Shown here one piece after another: positions 1 to 6,495 of a stretch of DNA of 9,248 nt. The translations under genes and the position numbers were made by a program. A model generated the notes under the pieces. It saw nothing but the letters and a program-made list of their open reading frames with translations. It searched no databases and had not been told where the DNA came from. The stretch's first letter is position 1; every line of letters starts with the position of its first letter. Source of the stretch: an uncultured Bacteroidota bacterium (GTDB lineage: Bacteria; Bacteroidota; Bacteroidia; Bacteroidales; SZUA-534); assembly GCA_937885735.1 (NCBI GenBank), contig CALABN010000227.1:1-9248 (forward strand), written 5' to 3'.

Positions 1-154
1 AAGCTGCTTCTTAACTTCATCGTCGCTTAAATCGGTAATATAAGGATCCAGGAGTTCATCAAGATCTCCCACATAAACTGTATAGTTGGTAATACTAGGA
101 ATATTTCTGTAAAGAATATAAACGGAAAAAATAATGGCGTGGAAAAATTTATAA
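1..154 (-). pseudogene. Frame-shifted continuation of the 155-775 lipoprotein, running off the window
   Basis: Reading minus-strand in the frame offset by one base from the upstream lipoprotein, bases 154 to 1 contain no stop. They give about 50 residues, including NIPSITNYTVYVGDLDELL and then an acidic, helix-like stretch ending in DDEVKKQL. Removing one A from the TAA stop region (about 153-157) joins the two frames as ...NIISD-YYKFFHAI.... The original frame hits further stops at once, so this second frame is the better continuation. It is either a true inactivating frameshift or a one-base error near the end of a contig; the sequence cannot distinguish these. The rest of the gene lies outside the window. 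Confidence 0.5.
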
Positions 155-775
155 TTAATCGGAAATGATGTTGAAAAGATTGGTACGCAAGCCCAACTTT
201 GACGACAATGCCACATAACTTGCCAACGAACCTGGCTGTTGCTTGATGAAACGCTCGTGCAACTGACGGTCGGCAACAAGCACCGAATCGGACAACGCAC
301 GCACTTCGGCGACAATGTCGCCAAAATTACGGTCGAGTTGATGCGCCATATAATAATGGTTCAACGTATCGAGAACATAATTATAATGATTGTGCTTCTT
401 GAGCAACTCCGCCAACCTCTCCGACTCTTGCGAGCCAGTGACTGTATAGTTTTCTGAAATATTCGGATATTTTGCCACAACGGCAACCTGCTCGTCAGGG
501 CAAGGAAGGATACGGATATTTTCCTCAGGCTCAATGTAAAGTACAAAATCCGTCGGCTCATCACATTTCTGGCTGAAGGCAAAACGTCCGTTTTCATCCA
601 GCATAATGGAATCAGGCACAAAGCCAGACTTTGTCATATCAATTATCTTGATGAACTTGCCTTGTGCACCTTCTATCTCGCCATTGACCGACAAATAATG
701 TTCAACCACTGGCTCCGACTGGCACGACGCAAGAAACAGCGCCACAACTGAAGTGTATAGGATACTTTTACGCAT
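155..775 (-). CDS. DUF4369-type lipoprotein, N-terminal part, ends at a frameshift
   Basis: This is the readable N-terminal 206 residues of an exported lipoprotein. The signal peptide ends in a clean lipobox, Leu15-Ala-Ser-Cys18, so the protein should be lipid-anchored in the envelope. Residues about 25-110 have the beta-rich pattern (SVNGEIEGAQGKFIKI, then DSIMLDENGRFAF) typical of the DUF4369 domain found in front of thioredoxin domains in Bacteroidales. Residues 110-206 are the helical middle section. No thioredoxin motif is present here; it would be expected further left, outside the window. The frame stops at TAA (155-157), but the next 154 bases are open in a neighbouring frame and continue plausibly, so the stop is probably caused by a one-base shift. 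Start choice: the ATG at 775 opens the signal peptide and lies 17 bases after a TATATTTG element. Family assignment is by pattern recognition only. Confidence 0.72.
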   Translation of the reverse strand: MRKSILYTSVVALFLASCQSEPVVEHYLSVNGEIEGAQGKFIKIIDMTKSGFVPDSIMLDENGRFAFSQKCDEPTDFVLYIEPEENIRILPCPDEQVAVVAKYPNISENYTVTGSQESERLAELLKKHNHYNYVLDTLNHYYMAHQLDRNFGDIVAEVRALSDSVLVADRQLHERFIKQQPGSLASYVALSSKLGLRTNLFNIISD

Positions 776-791
776 ATTGATTTCTTTTCGG

Positions 792-799
792 CAAATATA
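792..799 (-). promoter_or_regulatory. Bacteroidetes -7 element for the 155-775 lipoprotein
   Basis: The minus strand reads TATATTTG, a perfect match to the Bacteroidetes sigma-ABfr -7 consensus TAnnTTTG, 17 bases upstream of the ATG. No good TTTG lies at 19-21 bases, so the -33 half is weak. The leader would be only about ten bases long. Confidence 0.45.
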
Positions 800-820
800 G
801 ACAAAACAATAATAACAACG

Positions 821-837
821 ACGTTGACTATCAACGT
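821..837. repeat. Short perfect inverted repeat upstream of the lipoprotein promoter
   Basis: ACGTTGA-CTA-TCAACGT is a 7-bp perfect inverted repeat with a 3-base centre. It sits about 21 bases upstream of the minus-strand -7 element at 792-799. A related CGACGTTAAC occurs at 879-888. It could be an operator or a chance palindrome. No T-tract follows it, so it is not a terminator. Confidence 0.3.
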
Positions 838-909
838 TTAGAAATCAATCTTAACCTTTCATTAACTGTTTTTAACTCGACGTTAACCATATGGCATTCA
901 GCAACTATC

Positions 910-1021
910 TATCTTTACATCGTTAAAGAAAAAGAACAAAAGTTTCTTCATAGATATAGTTGCTAATGTGGTTTCCCCAACCACTGAAACGGGCCAGACT
1001 TCCATTCTGGCCCGTTTTTTT
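910..1021 (+). ncRNA. Candidate small structured RNA with its own terminator
   Basis: No gene reads into the terminator at 989-1021 from the left on the plus strand, because the flanking gene is divergent. Something must therefore be transcribed from this intergenic stretch. A near-consensus -7 element TATCTTTA is at 910-917, giving a predicted transcript of roughly 925-1021, about 100 nt. It would contain a perfect hairpin GTGGTT-TCCCC-AACCAC (968-984) and then the terminator hairpin. A further inverted repeat, GCAACTAT (901-908) with ATAGTTGC (956-963), would form only if transcription starts before 901. No match to 6S, SRP RNA, tmRNA or a known riboswitch was recognised. It could instead be a leader with an attenuator for the DUF436 gene downstream. 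The outer boundaries are a guess. Confidence 0.42.
989..1021 (+). terminator. Strong rho-independent terminator
   Basis: A perfect 9-bp GC-rich stem, ACGGGCCAG / CTGGCCCGT, encloses a 9-base loop (998-1006) and is followed directly by seven T residues (1015-1021). AA/TT pairs can extend the stem outward. It points rightward and lies 46 bases before the DUF436 ATG, so it ends a transcript that begins between the divergent genes. Confidence 0.85.
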
Positions 1022-1046
1022 GATGACAACAAATGATTTTGTGTGA

Positions 1047-1054
1047 TAAATTTG
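1047..1054 (+). promoter_or_regulatory. Possible -7 element for the DUF436 gene
   Basis: TAAATTTG matches TAnnTTTG exactly and starts 20 bases before the chosen ATG at 1067. It lies just after the terminator at 989-1021, which fits a separate promoter for the gene. The only upstream TTTG (1019-1022) is 24 bases away, which is too far for the usual spacing. The mRNA would have a very short leader. If this element is real, the GTG at 1043 cannot be the start. Confidence 0.33.
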
Positions 1055-1066
1055 CAAAAAAAAGAT

Positions 1067-1651
1067 ATGGCAGGAATTACATACGAGGCTGAAAGCAAGC
1101 AAATTGTAGAACAAATCAAGATTGATGCGACAAATGTGGCCAGTCAACTGGTTGAATCGGCACACCTGAAAAAAGGTCAGATTGTGGTAATAGGTTGCAG
1201 TACGAGCGAAACTGTGGGCAACACGGTCGGCAGTCACTCCATTCCAGAAATAGGGCAAGCGATTTTCGACGGATTGAACAGCGTGTTTGCTCCGTTGGGC
1301 ATATTCATTGCAGGGCAATGTTGCGAGCACCTGAACCGCGCCATTATAATTGAACGCGACGCCATCCGCGATGCAGAAATTGTAAATGTGGTTCCACAAC
1401 CCAAAGCGGGAGGCTCGTTTGCGACAGCCTGCTACAAATCGTTCAACGACCCTGTAGCCGTAGAGCACATCAAAGCCGACGCTGGCATCGACATTGGCAA
1501 CACACTTATTGGGATGCACCTCAAGGATGTTGCCGTACCGCTCCGACTAAAACAAGACCACGTAGGAAAAGCCAACGTTGTATTTGCCCGCACAAGGCCC
1601 AAATTCATAGGTGGCGAACGAGCCTGCTACGACAAAAAACTTATGATTTAG
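1067..1651 (+). CDS. DUF436 / UPF0340 (TIGR01440) family protein
   Basis: This 194-residue cytoplasmic protein belongs to the UPF0340 family (relative of Bacillus subtilis YwlG), whose biochemical role is not established. The conserved blocks are all present in order: GCSTSE (residues 43-48), QCCEHLNRA (84-92), VPQPKAGGSFA (109-119), HIKADAGIDIGNTLIGMHL (134-152) and ARTRPKFIGG (174-183). The length matches the family. There is no signal peptide or membrane segment. The conserved Cys, His and Glu residues in the QCCEH block look like a metal or catalytic site, but that is inference. The frame can be extended to a GTG at 1043; the ATG at 1067 is preferred because it begins at the usual N-terminus and follows a possible promoter. 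The gene is divergent from the broken lipoprotein and lies 85 bases before the TlpA-like gene on the same strand. No clear terminator separates them, so read-through is possible. Confidence 0.92.
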   Translation: MAGITYEAESKQIVEQIKIDATNVASQLVESAHLKKGQIVVIGCSTSETVGNTVGSHSIPEIGQAIFDGLNSVFAPLGIFIAGQCCEHLNRAIIIERDAIRDAEIVNVVPQPKAGGSFATACYKSFNDPVAVEHIKADAGIDIGNTLIGMHLKDVAVPLRLKQDHVGKANVVFARTRPKFIGGERACYDKKLMI

Positions 1652-1674
1652 AATTTTACAATTTAAAAATCGTC

Positions 1675-1708
1675 CGGCAATTCATTTTTTTTGTTAAATT
1701 TATTGCCG
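1675..1708. repeat. Inverted repeat in the leader of the TlpA-like gene
   Basis: CGGCAAT (1675-1681) and ATTGCCG (1702-1708) form a perfect 7-bp inverted repeat around a T-rich 20-base spacer (1682-1701). It ends 28 bases before the ATG at 1737. It could be an operator or a structured 5' leader. The T-run is in the loop rather than after the stem, so it is not a standard terminator for the DUF436 gene. No good TAnnTTTG element was seen in 1652-1736. Confidence 0.35.
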
Positions 1709-1736
1709 AATTACATAAACTAACCTCATAAATAAA

Positions 1737-2894
1737 ATGAAAAAGAATTTATCACTTGTGCTTGTCGCCACCATTGCTGTTGGCTTCACATCTTGCACAC
1801 AAAAAAGCTCATTTACCATTGACGGTACAGTAGCAGAAGAAATCAAGGACTCTGCATACCTGGTCTACATCAGTGATGCCAACTACAATTTCTCCCAAAT
1901 TCCTGACGACACCATCTATGTGAAAGACAAGAAATTCTCGTTCACAAGCGACATTGACGAGCCACGTCTGCTGAATCTTCACGCCATTTTCGAAGGTGGC
2001 GAACTGGCTCCCGCCTATGTAGATATGATTCTTGTGCCAAATGAGACAGCGAAACTCAAAGTCTGCAACGGTTTTTATGAACTCGACGGCTCAAAGTTCT
2101 ACAATGAATGGAACAATTTCAAGCAAATGCTTACCGACCAAAGGGATTTGATCAACCCATTAATCGAGAAGTTAAACAAAGCCGACCAAGAAAAAGACAC
2201 TGCCACATTCAATACATTGTATGAAGAATACAAACAGGCCGCAATGAAATACAACAATTCCATTCCAGCGTACATAAAAGAGCACAATGACGAAGAAGGC
2301 GCTTTCATTTATATATGTTTTGGAGGCGGCGGAGCAATGCAATTCGCCGACAGCATTAGCGACAATGTAAGGAATGGACGTTTCAAGAAATACATTGACA
2401 CGATGGTTGAACGAGAGAAGAAGGCTCAAGAAGAATACGAGAAAAGAGAAGCCGAAAGTATCGAACGTATGAAAACCACTGCTGAAGGCATGATGTTCAC
2501 CGACTTTGAGGTTGAATACGATGGCAAGATGCAAAAATTGTCAGACTACGTAGGCAAAGGCAAGTATGTGCTGGTTGACTTTTGGGCAAGTTGGTGTGGG
2601 CCTTGCCGTGAGGAGATTCCAAACCTCATCAATGTTTACAACAAATACAAAGGCGACAAATTCGAAGTCTTGGGCGTGGCAACATGGGATGAACCTAACG
2701 ACACAAAGAACGCTATCGAAAAACTTGGCATTCCATACCCTCAAATAATGAACGCACAAAGAATTGGCAGCGACGCATACGGCATTATGGGCATTCCTGA
2801 AATCATCTTATTTGCACCTGACGGCACAATTGCAAAACGTGGCTTACGTGGTGAAGAAATAGAAATTGCAGTAAACAAAGCGTTGGGCAAATAA
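1737..2894 (+). CDS. TlpA-like thiol-disulfide oxidoreductase lipoprotein (DUF4369 + thioredoxin)
   Basis: This 385-residue envelope lipoprotein probably exchanges thiols and disulfides in substrate proteins outside the cytoplasm. The signal peptide ends in a lipobox around Phe17-Thr-Ser-Cys20. Residues about 24-115 are the DUF4369-type beta domain. Residues 120-250 form a charged helical linker, strongly coiled-coil-like at 215-248 (KKAQEEYEKREAESIERMK). Residues about 250-385 are the AhpC/TSA-redoxin type thioredoxin fold, with the active site Trp286-Cys287-Gly-Pro-Cys290 inside DFWASWCGPC and the cis-proline at Ile353-Pro354. Both active-site cysteines are present, so it should be redox-active. 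The length is normal for this Bacteroidales family. The ATG at 1737 is the only start that gives the signal peptide. A strong terminator follows at 2923-2947. The physiological partner is unknown. The broken gene at 1-775 may be a relative. Confidence 0.93.
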   Translation: MKKNLSLVLVATIAVGFTSCTQKSSFTIDGTVAEEIKDSAYLVYISDANYNFSQIPDDTIYVKDKKFSFTSDIDEPRLLNLHAIFEGGELAPAYVDMILVPNETAKLKVCNGFYELDGSKFYNEWNNFKQMLTDQRDLINPLIEKLNKADQEKDTATFNTLYEEYKQAAMKYNNSIPAYIKEHNDEEGAFIYICFGGGGAMQFADSISDNVRNGRFKKYIDTMVEREKKAQEEYEKREAESIERMKTTAEGMMFTDFEVEYDGKMQKLSDYVGKGKYVLVDFWASWCGPCREEIPNLINVYNKYKGDKFEVLGVATWDEPNDTKNAIEKLGIPYPQIMNAQRIGSDAYGIMGIPEIILFAPDGTIAKRGLRGEEIEIAVNKALGK

Positions 2895-2922
2895 CCTCAC
2901 AATTAATACCATTACAAAAAAG

Positions 2923-2947
2923 GCGAACCAATTGGTTCGCTTTTTTT
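2923..2947 (+). terminator. Terminator after the TlpA-like gene, probably bidirectional
   Basis: An 18-base perfect palindrome, GCGAACCAATTGGTTCGC (2923-2940), is followed by seven T residues (2941-2947) and preceded by six A residues (2916-2921). It ends the plus-strand gene 28 bases after its stop. The A-run gives a T-tract on the other strand, so it could also block minus-strand transcripts from the convergent gene. Confidence 0.85.
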
Positions 2948-3200
2948 GTTTCGTACAAGTCACTATTAAGCCAAACAAGAGATGCACATATCAATACTGT
3001 GAGGATTTTCTCAATTAACCATTAGCATCCCCATACAAGACGCAAGCAATATGCAACCGCAATCATCATCTGCGGAAGGTATCTTTATTTATTTCCTTAA
3101 CATACACTGCAAACAGTGTCATATAAGAATGCAACATATACATCCGATTAAAAAGTGCCAGCGACATACGAGTCCACGACAACGACAGCCATTAGAACAT
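2948..3200. other. Convergent intergenic stretch with no recognised gene
   Basis: Between the terminators of two convergent genes there are about 250 A/T-rich bases in which no convincing reading frame, RNA or repeat was seen. The only local structure noted is a small hairpin, ACACTG-CAAA-CAGTGT (3104-3119), with no T-tract. It appears to be non-coding spacer. Confidence 0.5.
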
Positions 3201-3231
3201 AAAAAAGGCTGTCCCCGGTGAAGGAACAGCC
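3201..3231 (-). terminator. Terminator of the outer-membrane barrel gene
   Basis: On the minus strand, GGCTGTTCC (3231-3223) pairs with GGGACAGCC (3215-3207), a 9-bp stem with one T-G wobble. It is followed by six T residues (the complement of 3201-3206). It lies 36 bases after the stop codon of the 3267-6191 gene. Confidence 0.8.
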
Positions 3232-3266
3232 CTTTTGAAAACTTTATCTATTGTGTTATCTGTCTA

Positions 3267-6191
3267 TTAGAATGGAGGGAACCCGCCGAAACCGCCACCT
3301 GGGAAACCGCCTGGGAAACCACCGCGTTGGTTGTTGCCATTCTTTCCAACGCTATTGATTGTATATACAACCTGAAGCATTGCATAACTACCCAATGTAC
3401 TATTTTCAGAGTCGACAATGCTTGTCTCACTAACACTACGTGAAATCATCTTTTGTTGTTGAAGTATGTCATAAACCTTCAAACGGACTGTCCAACGGCT
3501 GTCGTCAGTAAAACGCTTGCTAATCTGAGCATTCCAGATTGCAGTGTTGCGATTGTCTGAATTTTCGCCATAGCCTTGATAAATTCTGTAGTTGAAATCA
3601 GAAGCCAAGTCAATCTTTGCTGGCAAGTGAAGGTTACCATCGAATGTCAAAGTGTAGTTAAATGTTTCGCCATTGTTTGACAAATTAACTGTTGATGTTC
3701 CTCCATTATTACCTCTATCTGCCTTTTGATAATTTACCGAACCGCTAAAAGTAAAGTCGAAAACATCACAACGATAGTTAGCTTGCAAAGACTCGCTCAA
3801 TGTCAAAGTAGACGAGGTGCCCTTTCTTTTGTTTCGTTTTTCACCGTTAACCAAATCACCGGTTAGAGATACATTTTCACGATAGCCACCTGATGTACGA
3901 GAAGTAATAGAGAACTTCTGGTTTGAAAGCGGAGTCGAGAATGTCAAGAATGCGTTAGTGCTCCAATTACCATTAACATTTTCCTTATAAGATTTAGTAT
4001 TAAATGTAAGAGTATCAGTGTAAGTCACAGTCGCAATAGAGTTGATGGTATTGTTGTATGACAAATTAACTATGAAATTTCGGCTAGAAGTTCTATCAAA
4101 ATTACTGAAATTCAACGATATATTATTACTGAACGATGGTTTCAAATCAGGATTACCATATTCCAATGCCATAGGGTTGCTCACATCAATAACCTCCTGC
4201 AAATTAGTGACACTTGGCGCACTACTACGTCCATTGTATCGAAGCTGCAAATTCCTGGTGCTAGTAAATCTATACTGAACACGTACATTAGGAGCCCAGT
4301 TAAGCACTGATTGCGTAGTATTTTTACCCTTATTCATTCCAACAATGTTATCTACCTTTGATTCTTGAGGTTGAATAGACACACCCAAATTGTAACGCAA
4401 TTTATCATATCTACCCTGCCAAACCAATTCAATACGGTGATTGATGTATGTATTATCAACCTCACTACTCAAAGAATCATTACGCACTTCACTTGAATCT
4501 TCATAAACATACGAGTAAGAATCAGAGCCTTGGTTTTGGTAGCTATATCGCAATTGTAGATAGTTTTTTTCGAACAATGGCTCAACATAACTTATTTCGC
4601 CACGCAGACTCAAGCTATTTGATTTTCCATCAGAGTTACGGTTTGATTTACTATTCGTATTGAGATTATAATATTTTGCGCCAATAACATCAGTAGCTTC
4701 TGAAGGGCTGACAGAACCATTCAAGCCGACACCCAATGTGATACTACGTCCATTATCGTTCAATTTTCTGACTATTTGTAGGTTTGCATTATATCGGATA
4801 TTTGTCGACTCACTATTGTAGTCTTCTGTTGAATGGTTAGCAGAATCACGTTTCATAGTTGTTTCGTCCAAAGAACCAAAAGTGGAAGATTCAGAATTGC
4901 TGTTCATTTCACTATTAGACAAAGTCAGGCTTGGTCTGAAAAGGATAGTTGTCATAGAGTCGATACCCCAATTCAAACGGCCAGAAACCATAAGCATATT
5001 ACTTGTCGTAGTTGAAGCTGAGCTGCTATTTGTAAGAGATGTGTTGCCACTATTCAAGAATTGTTCAACAGTGTTTTTACCTTCTTGTTCTCTTTCTTGG
5101 TGTTGAAAAGTAAAGTCACCACCATATTTCAGCTTTTTACTTGGTTCTTGTTCCAAAGAGGCGCTTACGCTTGCTGAAGAAGTTATTCCTCCAAAGCCCA
5201 TCATCATACCGCCACCCATGCCGCCAGTACGGCCACCCATTCCACCAAAGCCGCCGCCCATCATCATGCCGCCGCCCATCATACCTCGACCGCCACCCAT
5301 GCCGCCAGTGCTACCACCGCTACGCATATCATCCAAAGCACTTGCATTGTTGATATTGTTGACACTACCAATCACAGAGAAATTACCATCCTCGCTAATT
5401 GTATTCAAGTCAATATGGCCATCATAACGATAATCGTCTGGACCGTCAATGTCATGGCCACCACCAGCCCAAACCTTTCCAATCCAACCATCCATAAATC
5501 CCTTGCGAACTGTGAAGTCAAGTACCCATTCTTCCTCTTCGTCTTCCATGCCGGTAAGTTCAGCTTGCTCGCTTCGCTTGCTATATGTCTTGGCATCTTT
5601 TACCATGTTGGCAGGCAAGTTCTTAAGAGCGACTTGTGGGTCACTGGAATAGAATTCCTTACCATTCATCAATATTCTGGAAATTTGATTTCCATTTACG
5701 GTAACCTGGCCATCACTAACCTCCGTACCTGGCATTTTTTTCACCAAATCCTCAAGAACTGCACCTTCAACTACGTGATATGCATCGGCATTGAATATTA
5801 CGGTATCATCCTTTACGGTCATTGGAGTAGCTTCAGCCACAACGCTAACCTCAGCAAGTTGTTCCGCATTTTCCAACAAGAGGATTTTTCCGACTTTATT
5901 GTCTTGGCCTTTTACAACCTCAATGTTCTTGTCAACCGAATTATATCCGATGAAAGAGGCGCGGACCAATATCTTTCCTGAAAGTTTGGAACTTTCAACC
6001 TTGAACGATCCGTCTTCCTTTGTAGCATCACCTGTAATATAGGTGCTGTCTGGCAACGAATAGACCTGCACATTGGCATATTGCAAACCTTCGTTTGTGT
6101 TCTTGTCAATCAAATAACCTGAAATTGATGTAGTCTGAGCTATTGCTACATTGCTAATCAGAACTGAAAGAAATAAACCTAACTTTTTCAT
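3267..6191 (-). CDS. Outer-membrane beta-barrel protein, TonB-receptor-like, with Gly/Met-rich insert
   Basis: This 974-residue outer-membrane protein is of the Bacteroidetes 'outer membrane protein beta-barrel family' (PF14905-like). A signal peptide covers residues 1-19 (cleavage near AIA-QT). Residues about 21-105 are a carboxypeptidase-like regulatory beta-sandwich (SISGYLIDKNTNEGLQYANV...). Residues about 112-230 form a plug-like domain (LEDLVKKMPGTEV, NGKEFYSSDPQVALKNLPA), and about 340-947 form the barrel, with alternating strands and Asn/Ser-rich loops. Two low-complexity parts stand out: residues 292-335, with 26 Gly and 11 Met, and the C-terminal tail 957-974 (GGFPGGFPGGGFGGFPPF), which lies after the last predicted strand. 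An acidic patch, MEDEEEEW (215-222), ends the plug. No clear TonB box, SusD partner or sugar-use locus is nearby, so the substrate is unknown. The ATG at 6191 gives the signal peptide. It may be a transporter or an adhesin-like barrel. Confidence 0.88.
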   Translation of the reverse strand: MKKLGLFLSVLISNVAIAQTTSISGYLIDKNTNEGLQYANVQVYSLPDSTYITGDATKEDGSFKVESSKLSGKILVRASFIGYNSVDKNIEVVKGQDNKVGKILLLENAEQLAEVSVVAEATPMTVKDDTVIFNADAYHVVEGAVLEDLVKKMPGTEVSDGQVTVNGNQISRILMNGKEFYSSDPQVALKNLPANMVKDAKTYSKRSEQAELTGMEDEEEEWVLDFTVRKGFMDGWIGKVWAGGGHDIDGPDDYRYDGHIDLNTISEDGNFSVIGSVNNINNASALDDMRSGGSTGGMGGGRGMMGGGMMMGGGFGGMGGRTGGMGGGMMMGFGGITSSASVSASLEQEPSKKLKYGGDFTFQHQEREQEGKNTVEQFLNSGNTSLTNSSSASTTTSNMLMVSGRLNWGIDSMTTILFRPSLTLSNSEMNSNSESSTFGSLDETTMKRDSANHSTEDYNSESTNIRYNANLQIVRKLNDNGRSITLGVGLNGSVSPSEATDVIGAKYYNLNTNSKSNRNSDGKSNSLSLRGEISYVEPLFEKNYLQLRYSYQNQGSDSYSYVYEDSSEVRNDSLSSEVDNTYINHRIELVWQGRYDKLRYNLGVSIQPQESKVDNIVGMNKGKNTTQSVLNWAPNVRVQYRFTSTRNLQLRYNGRSSAPSVTNLQEVIDVSNPMALEYGNPDLKPSFSNNISLNFSNFDRTSSRNFIVNLSYNNTINSIATVTYTDTLTFNTKSYKENVNGNWSTNAFLTFSTPLSNQKFSITSRTSGGYRENVSLTGDLVNGEKRNKRKGTSSTLTLSESLQANYRCDVFDFTFSGSVNYQKADRGNNGGTSTVNLSNNGETFNYTLTFDGNLHLPAKIDLASDFNYRIYQGYGENSDNRNTAIWNAQISKRFTDDSRWTVRLKVYDILQQQKMISRSVSETSIVDSENSTLGSYAMLQVVYTINSVGKNGNNQRGGFPGGFPGGGFGGFPPF
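5187..5318 (-). repeat. Low-complexity Gly/Met-rich coding repeat inside the barrel gene
   Basis: These 132 bases encode residues 292-335, built from degenerate GGMGG, GGGMMM and GGFGG units with two Arg and two Phe. On the plus strand they appear as repeated CCGCC(A/G)CCCAT and CATCATCAT-type motifs. The block is C/G-richer than the rest of the gene. It sits at the start of the barrel, just after the plug-like part. Degenerate repeats of this kind can change length by slippage. Confidence 0.8.
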
Positions 6192-6220
6192 ATCAATTAA
6201 TGTTTTCGTTTTTCGCGATG

Positions 6221-6251
6221 CAATGATATTTCCTTTTTAAATAATGGCAAT
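6221..6251 (-). promoter_or_regulatory. Candidate promoter of the outer-membrane barrel gene
   Basis: On the minus strand, ATTG (6251-6248), 19 bases of spacer and TATCATTG (6228-6221) resemble TTTG-N19-TAnnTTTG with one mismatch in each half. The -7 element ends 30 bases before the ATG at 6191. The start context (AATTGATATG) has no Shine-Dalgarno sequence. Confidence 0.4.
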
Positions 6252-6447
6252 GTCCTTATAGATGAAACAGGGTAAAATGCCGATTGAACTTGTTTAATTT
6301 GCATTTGAGTCTATGATTTGGCTTTTTTTACCGTTGAATTTCACTTTTTCTTGTATTTCCCGATTATTGAAGTCGGCAAACCTGTAAAAAACAAAGCATA
6401 GTAACTATTTACATCTTATTATAAATCATTGTATTATCAACAACAAA
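6252..6447. other. A/T-rich intergenic stretch without recognised features
   Basis: Between the candidate promoter of the barrel gene and the terminator of the M13 peptidase there is no convincing open reading frame or RNA structure. It may hold upstream control sites for the barrel gene, but none was recognised. Confidence 0.4.
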
Positions 6448-6468
6448 AGCCATTCTATCCGAATGGCT
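6445..6468 (-). terminator. Terminator of the M13 peptidase gene
   Basis: On the minus strand, AGCCATTC-GGATA-GAATGGCT is a perfect 8-bp stem with a 5-base loop, about 27 bases after the stop codon. The following T-tract is short (TTTGTTGTTG), so termination may be only moderate. Confidence 0.65.
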
Positions 6469-6495
6469 CCAGGCTATGCGTTCTATCGACAAAAA

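Noticed and set aside
891..926. Eleven-codon mini-frame MAFSNYLSLHR upstream of the terminator at 989-1021, considered as an attenuator leader peptide.
   Set aside because: It has no run of a regulatory amino acid, no clear ribosome-binding context, and lies largely upstream of the predicted transcript start.
1043..1066. GTG at 1043 as start of the DUF436 gene.
   Set aside because: The eight extra residues (MINLQKKD) are not typical of the family and the segment overlaps a TAAATTTG promoter-like element; ATG at 1067 is preferred.
3104..3119. Hairpin ACACTG-CAAA-CAGTGT in the convergent intergenic region.
   Set aside because: The stem is short, has no T-tract and no nearby promoter-like element; it is likely chance.
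5141..5427. Plus-strand Pro/Arg/His-rich open frames.
   Set aside because: They are antisense translations of the Gly/Met-rich insert of the barrel gene; the low-complexity composition explains the lack of stops.
3267..6191. SusC-type starch/glycan transporter from a polysaccharide utilisation locus.
   Set aside because: No SusD-like gene, glycoside hydrolase or sensor is adjacent, and the plug and barrel resemble the PF14905-type family rather than SusC.
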